Below, one piece after another: positions 23,938-24,794 of a stretch of DNA of 24,794 bases. The stretch lies in NCBI GenBank assembly GCA_938008425.1, contig CALLKH010000054.1, positions 1 to 24,794 of the forward strand, in the 5' to 3' direction. Every line of letters starts with the position of its first letter. Within the stretch, counting starts at the first letter, position 1. Position numbers and translations under genes: made by a program. The stretch is from an uncultured Planctomycetaceae bacterium. Its GTDB lineage: Bacteria > Planctomycetota > Phycisphaerae > UBA1845 > UTPLA1. Under the pieces are notes generated by a model. That model did no database searches and had not been told where the DNA came from. It saw only the letters and a list, made by a program, of their open reading frames with translations.

Positions 23938-24794
23938 ATGAATGAAGTTCCTGACGGGCCGGAGTCAATCGTCAATTGGGACGAAATCAACGACGAGATC
24001 CTCTGCCCCCTTTGCGCGTACAATCTTCGCGGAATCAGCGGAAAGCGTTGCCCCGAATGCGGGTACGCTTTCGAGTGGTCCGACATTCTCGATGAGTCCC
24101 GGCGGCGACATCCCTATCTCTTCGAGCACCATCCTGAAGCGAATATCCGAAGTTTTCTTCGCACCTTTCTTGGCGCTCTTCGGCCGGGTCGATTCTGGAG
24201 GACGCTGCATCCGGCACAACCGTCTTCCGCTCGCAGGCTTATTTTCTATTCAGCTGGCCCACTTCTGCTGATGACCATTCTCATGCTGGCAACGCTGATC
24301 GGAAGTGAAATCGTCAGCTCCGTCGCGAGACGAAAGAGCTCTCATCAGGCAATAAAATCGTATATTACAACGCGCGAGCCCGGTCGCCTTCAACAGATCT
24401 TGACTCAATTCAAGGATGTCGACTCATATCTTGAAGCCAGATTTCCAACGACATATTCCGAAGCTGCGAAGGGTGAACTCGATGAAATCAAAAGCCTCAA
24501 GTTTCTTGACTACGATTCACCGCTGCGAAGGGCTCTGTTCATCGCAACCATGATCCTGATGTGGCCGTGGATAACGTACGCGAGCCTGCTGGTTTTCGGC
24601 CAGACGCGTCGGAAGGCGAAGGTCAGGCGAATTCACCTTTTGCGGTGTGTCGCATACTCCTCAAGTCCGGTCTTAATTTCCGCCGTGGTGATCGCTGTCC
24701 TGGCCGGCGGACTTTGTCATGAGTTTCCCGAGCCGCAGATCTTCTCGGATTATGACTTAACGTTGCTCTTGATTCTGGCGGAGGGTCTGACGGT
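23938..24794 (+). CDS. Zinc-ribbon multi-pass membrane protein (copy 2), 3' end cut by window
   Basis: An open frame of 285 codons runs from the ATG at 23938 to the window edge without a stop. It encodes a paralogue of the protein at 21880: VNWDEINDEILCPLCAYNL, then RCPECGYAFEW, then HPYLFEHHPEANIRSFLRTF in the same order and spacing. Hydrophobic helices follow at similar places (FYSAGPLLLMTILMLATLI, LFIATMILMWPWITYASLLVF, AYSSSPVLISAVVIAVLAGG). The central soluble loop differs strongly between the copies. The stop must lie to the right of the window; by comparison with the 326-aa copy about 40 residues are missing. No clear ribosome-binding site precedes the ATG. Function unknown. Confidence 0.8.
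   Translation, partial: MNEVPDGPESIVNWDEINDEILCPLCAYNLRGISGKRCPECGYAFEWSDILDESRRRHPYLFEHHPEANIRSFLRTFLGALRPGRFWRTLHPAQPSSARRLIFYSAGPLLLMTILMLATLIGSEIVSSVARRKSSHQAIKSYITTREPGRLQQILTQFKDVDSYLEARFPTTYSEAAKGELDEIKSLKFLDYDSPLRRALFIATMILMWPWITYASLLVFGQTRRKAKVRRIHLLRCVAYSSSPVLISAVVIAVLAGGLCHEFPEPQIFSDYDLTLLLILAEGLT

Overview
The window is GC-rich, gene-dense bacterial DNA. It most likely comes from a member of the Planctomycetota. Four things in the sequence support this: a PEP-CTERM exported protein ending in VPEPGT, a hydrophobic stretch and RRRR; several membrane proteins carrying the CxxCxYxLxG...CPECG zinc ribbon common in that phylum; many large lipoproteins with repeat domains; and an EF-G resembling the spdEFG2 class found in spirochaetes, planctomycetes and deltaproteobacteria. 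The class within the phylum cannot be fixed from this window. No tRNA, rRNA, insertion sequence, integrase, prophage or CRISPR array was seen.

Layout. 1-1.6 kb (+): sdhB, the iron-sulfur subunit of succinate dehydrogenase, behind a near-consensus promoter, followed by a small membrane-anchored MORN-like protein. 1.6-3.5 kb: a seven-kelch lipoprotein (-) and a divergent His/Asp-rich lipoprotein (+) ending in 26 consecutive Asp. 3.6-7 kb: an EF-G paralogue (-) diverging from a TIM-barrel amidohydrolase (+), with two inverted repeats between them. 7.3-9.5 kb (-): an EamA/DMT permease and a full-length Ada methyltransferase/regulator. 9.7-13.5 kb (-): an exported 824-aa HEAT-repeat protein with a degenerate receiver-like insert, a near-consensus promoter and a palindrome-rich leader; then a homocysteine S-methyltransferase-fold protein lacking two of three zinc ligands. 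13.5-20.3 kb (+): three predicted surface lipoproteins, namely a metzincin-like protease with a foldable 5' leader, a WG-type propeller protein with Cys-rich Dicty-type repeats, and a four-haem protein made of two fused DHOR/DUF1111 modules. The first two are separated by a strong terminator and a 570-base spacer with two different tandem repeats. 20.3-24.8 kb: two tandem RDD proteins flanked by zinc ribbons (-) and two paralogous zinc-ribbon multi-pass proteins (+), with a PEP-CTERM protein between the latter. The last gene runs off the window.

How the genes relate. Most of the window is housekeeping (sdhB, EF-G, ada) mixed with cell-envelope and secreted proteins of unknown role. The most distinctive material is the set of exported proteins at 9.7-20.3 kb (pseudo-receiver in a secreted HEAT scaffold, tandem di-haem oxidoreductase, Cys-rich propeller) and the zinc-ribbon membrane-protein cluster at 20.3-24.8 kb. 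I see no complete, recognisable defence or mobile system. Starts were chosen from ribosome-binding sites and expected family N-termini; all functions are inferred from sequence reading alone.
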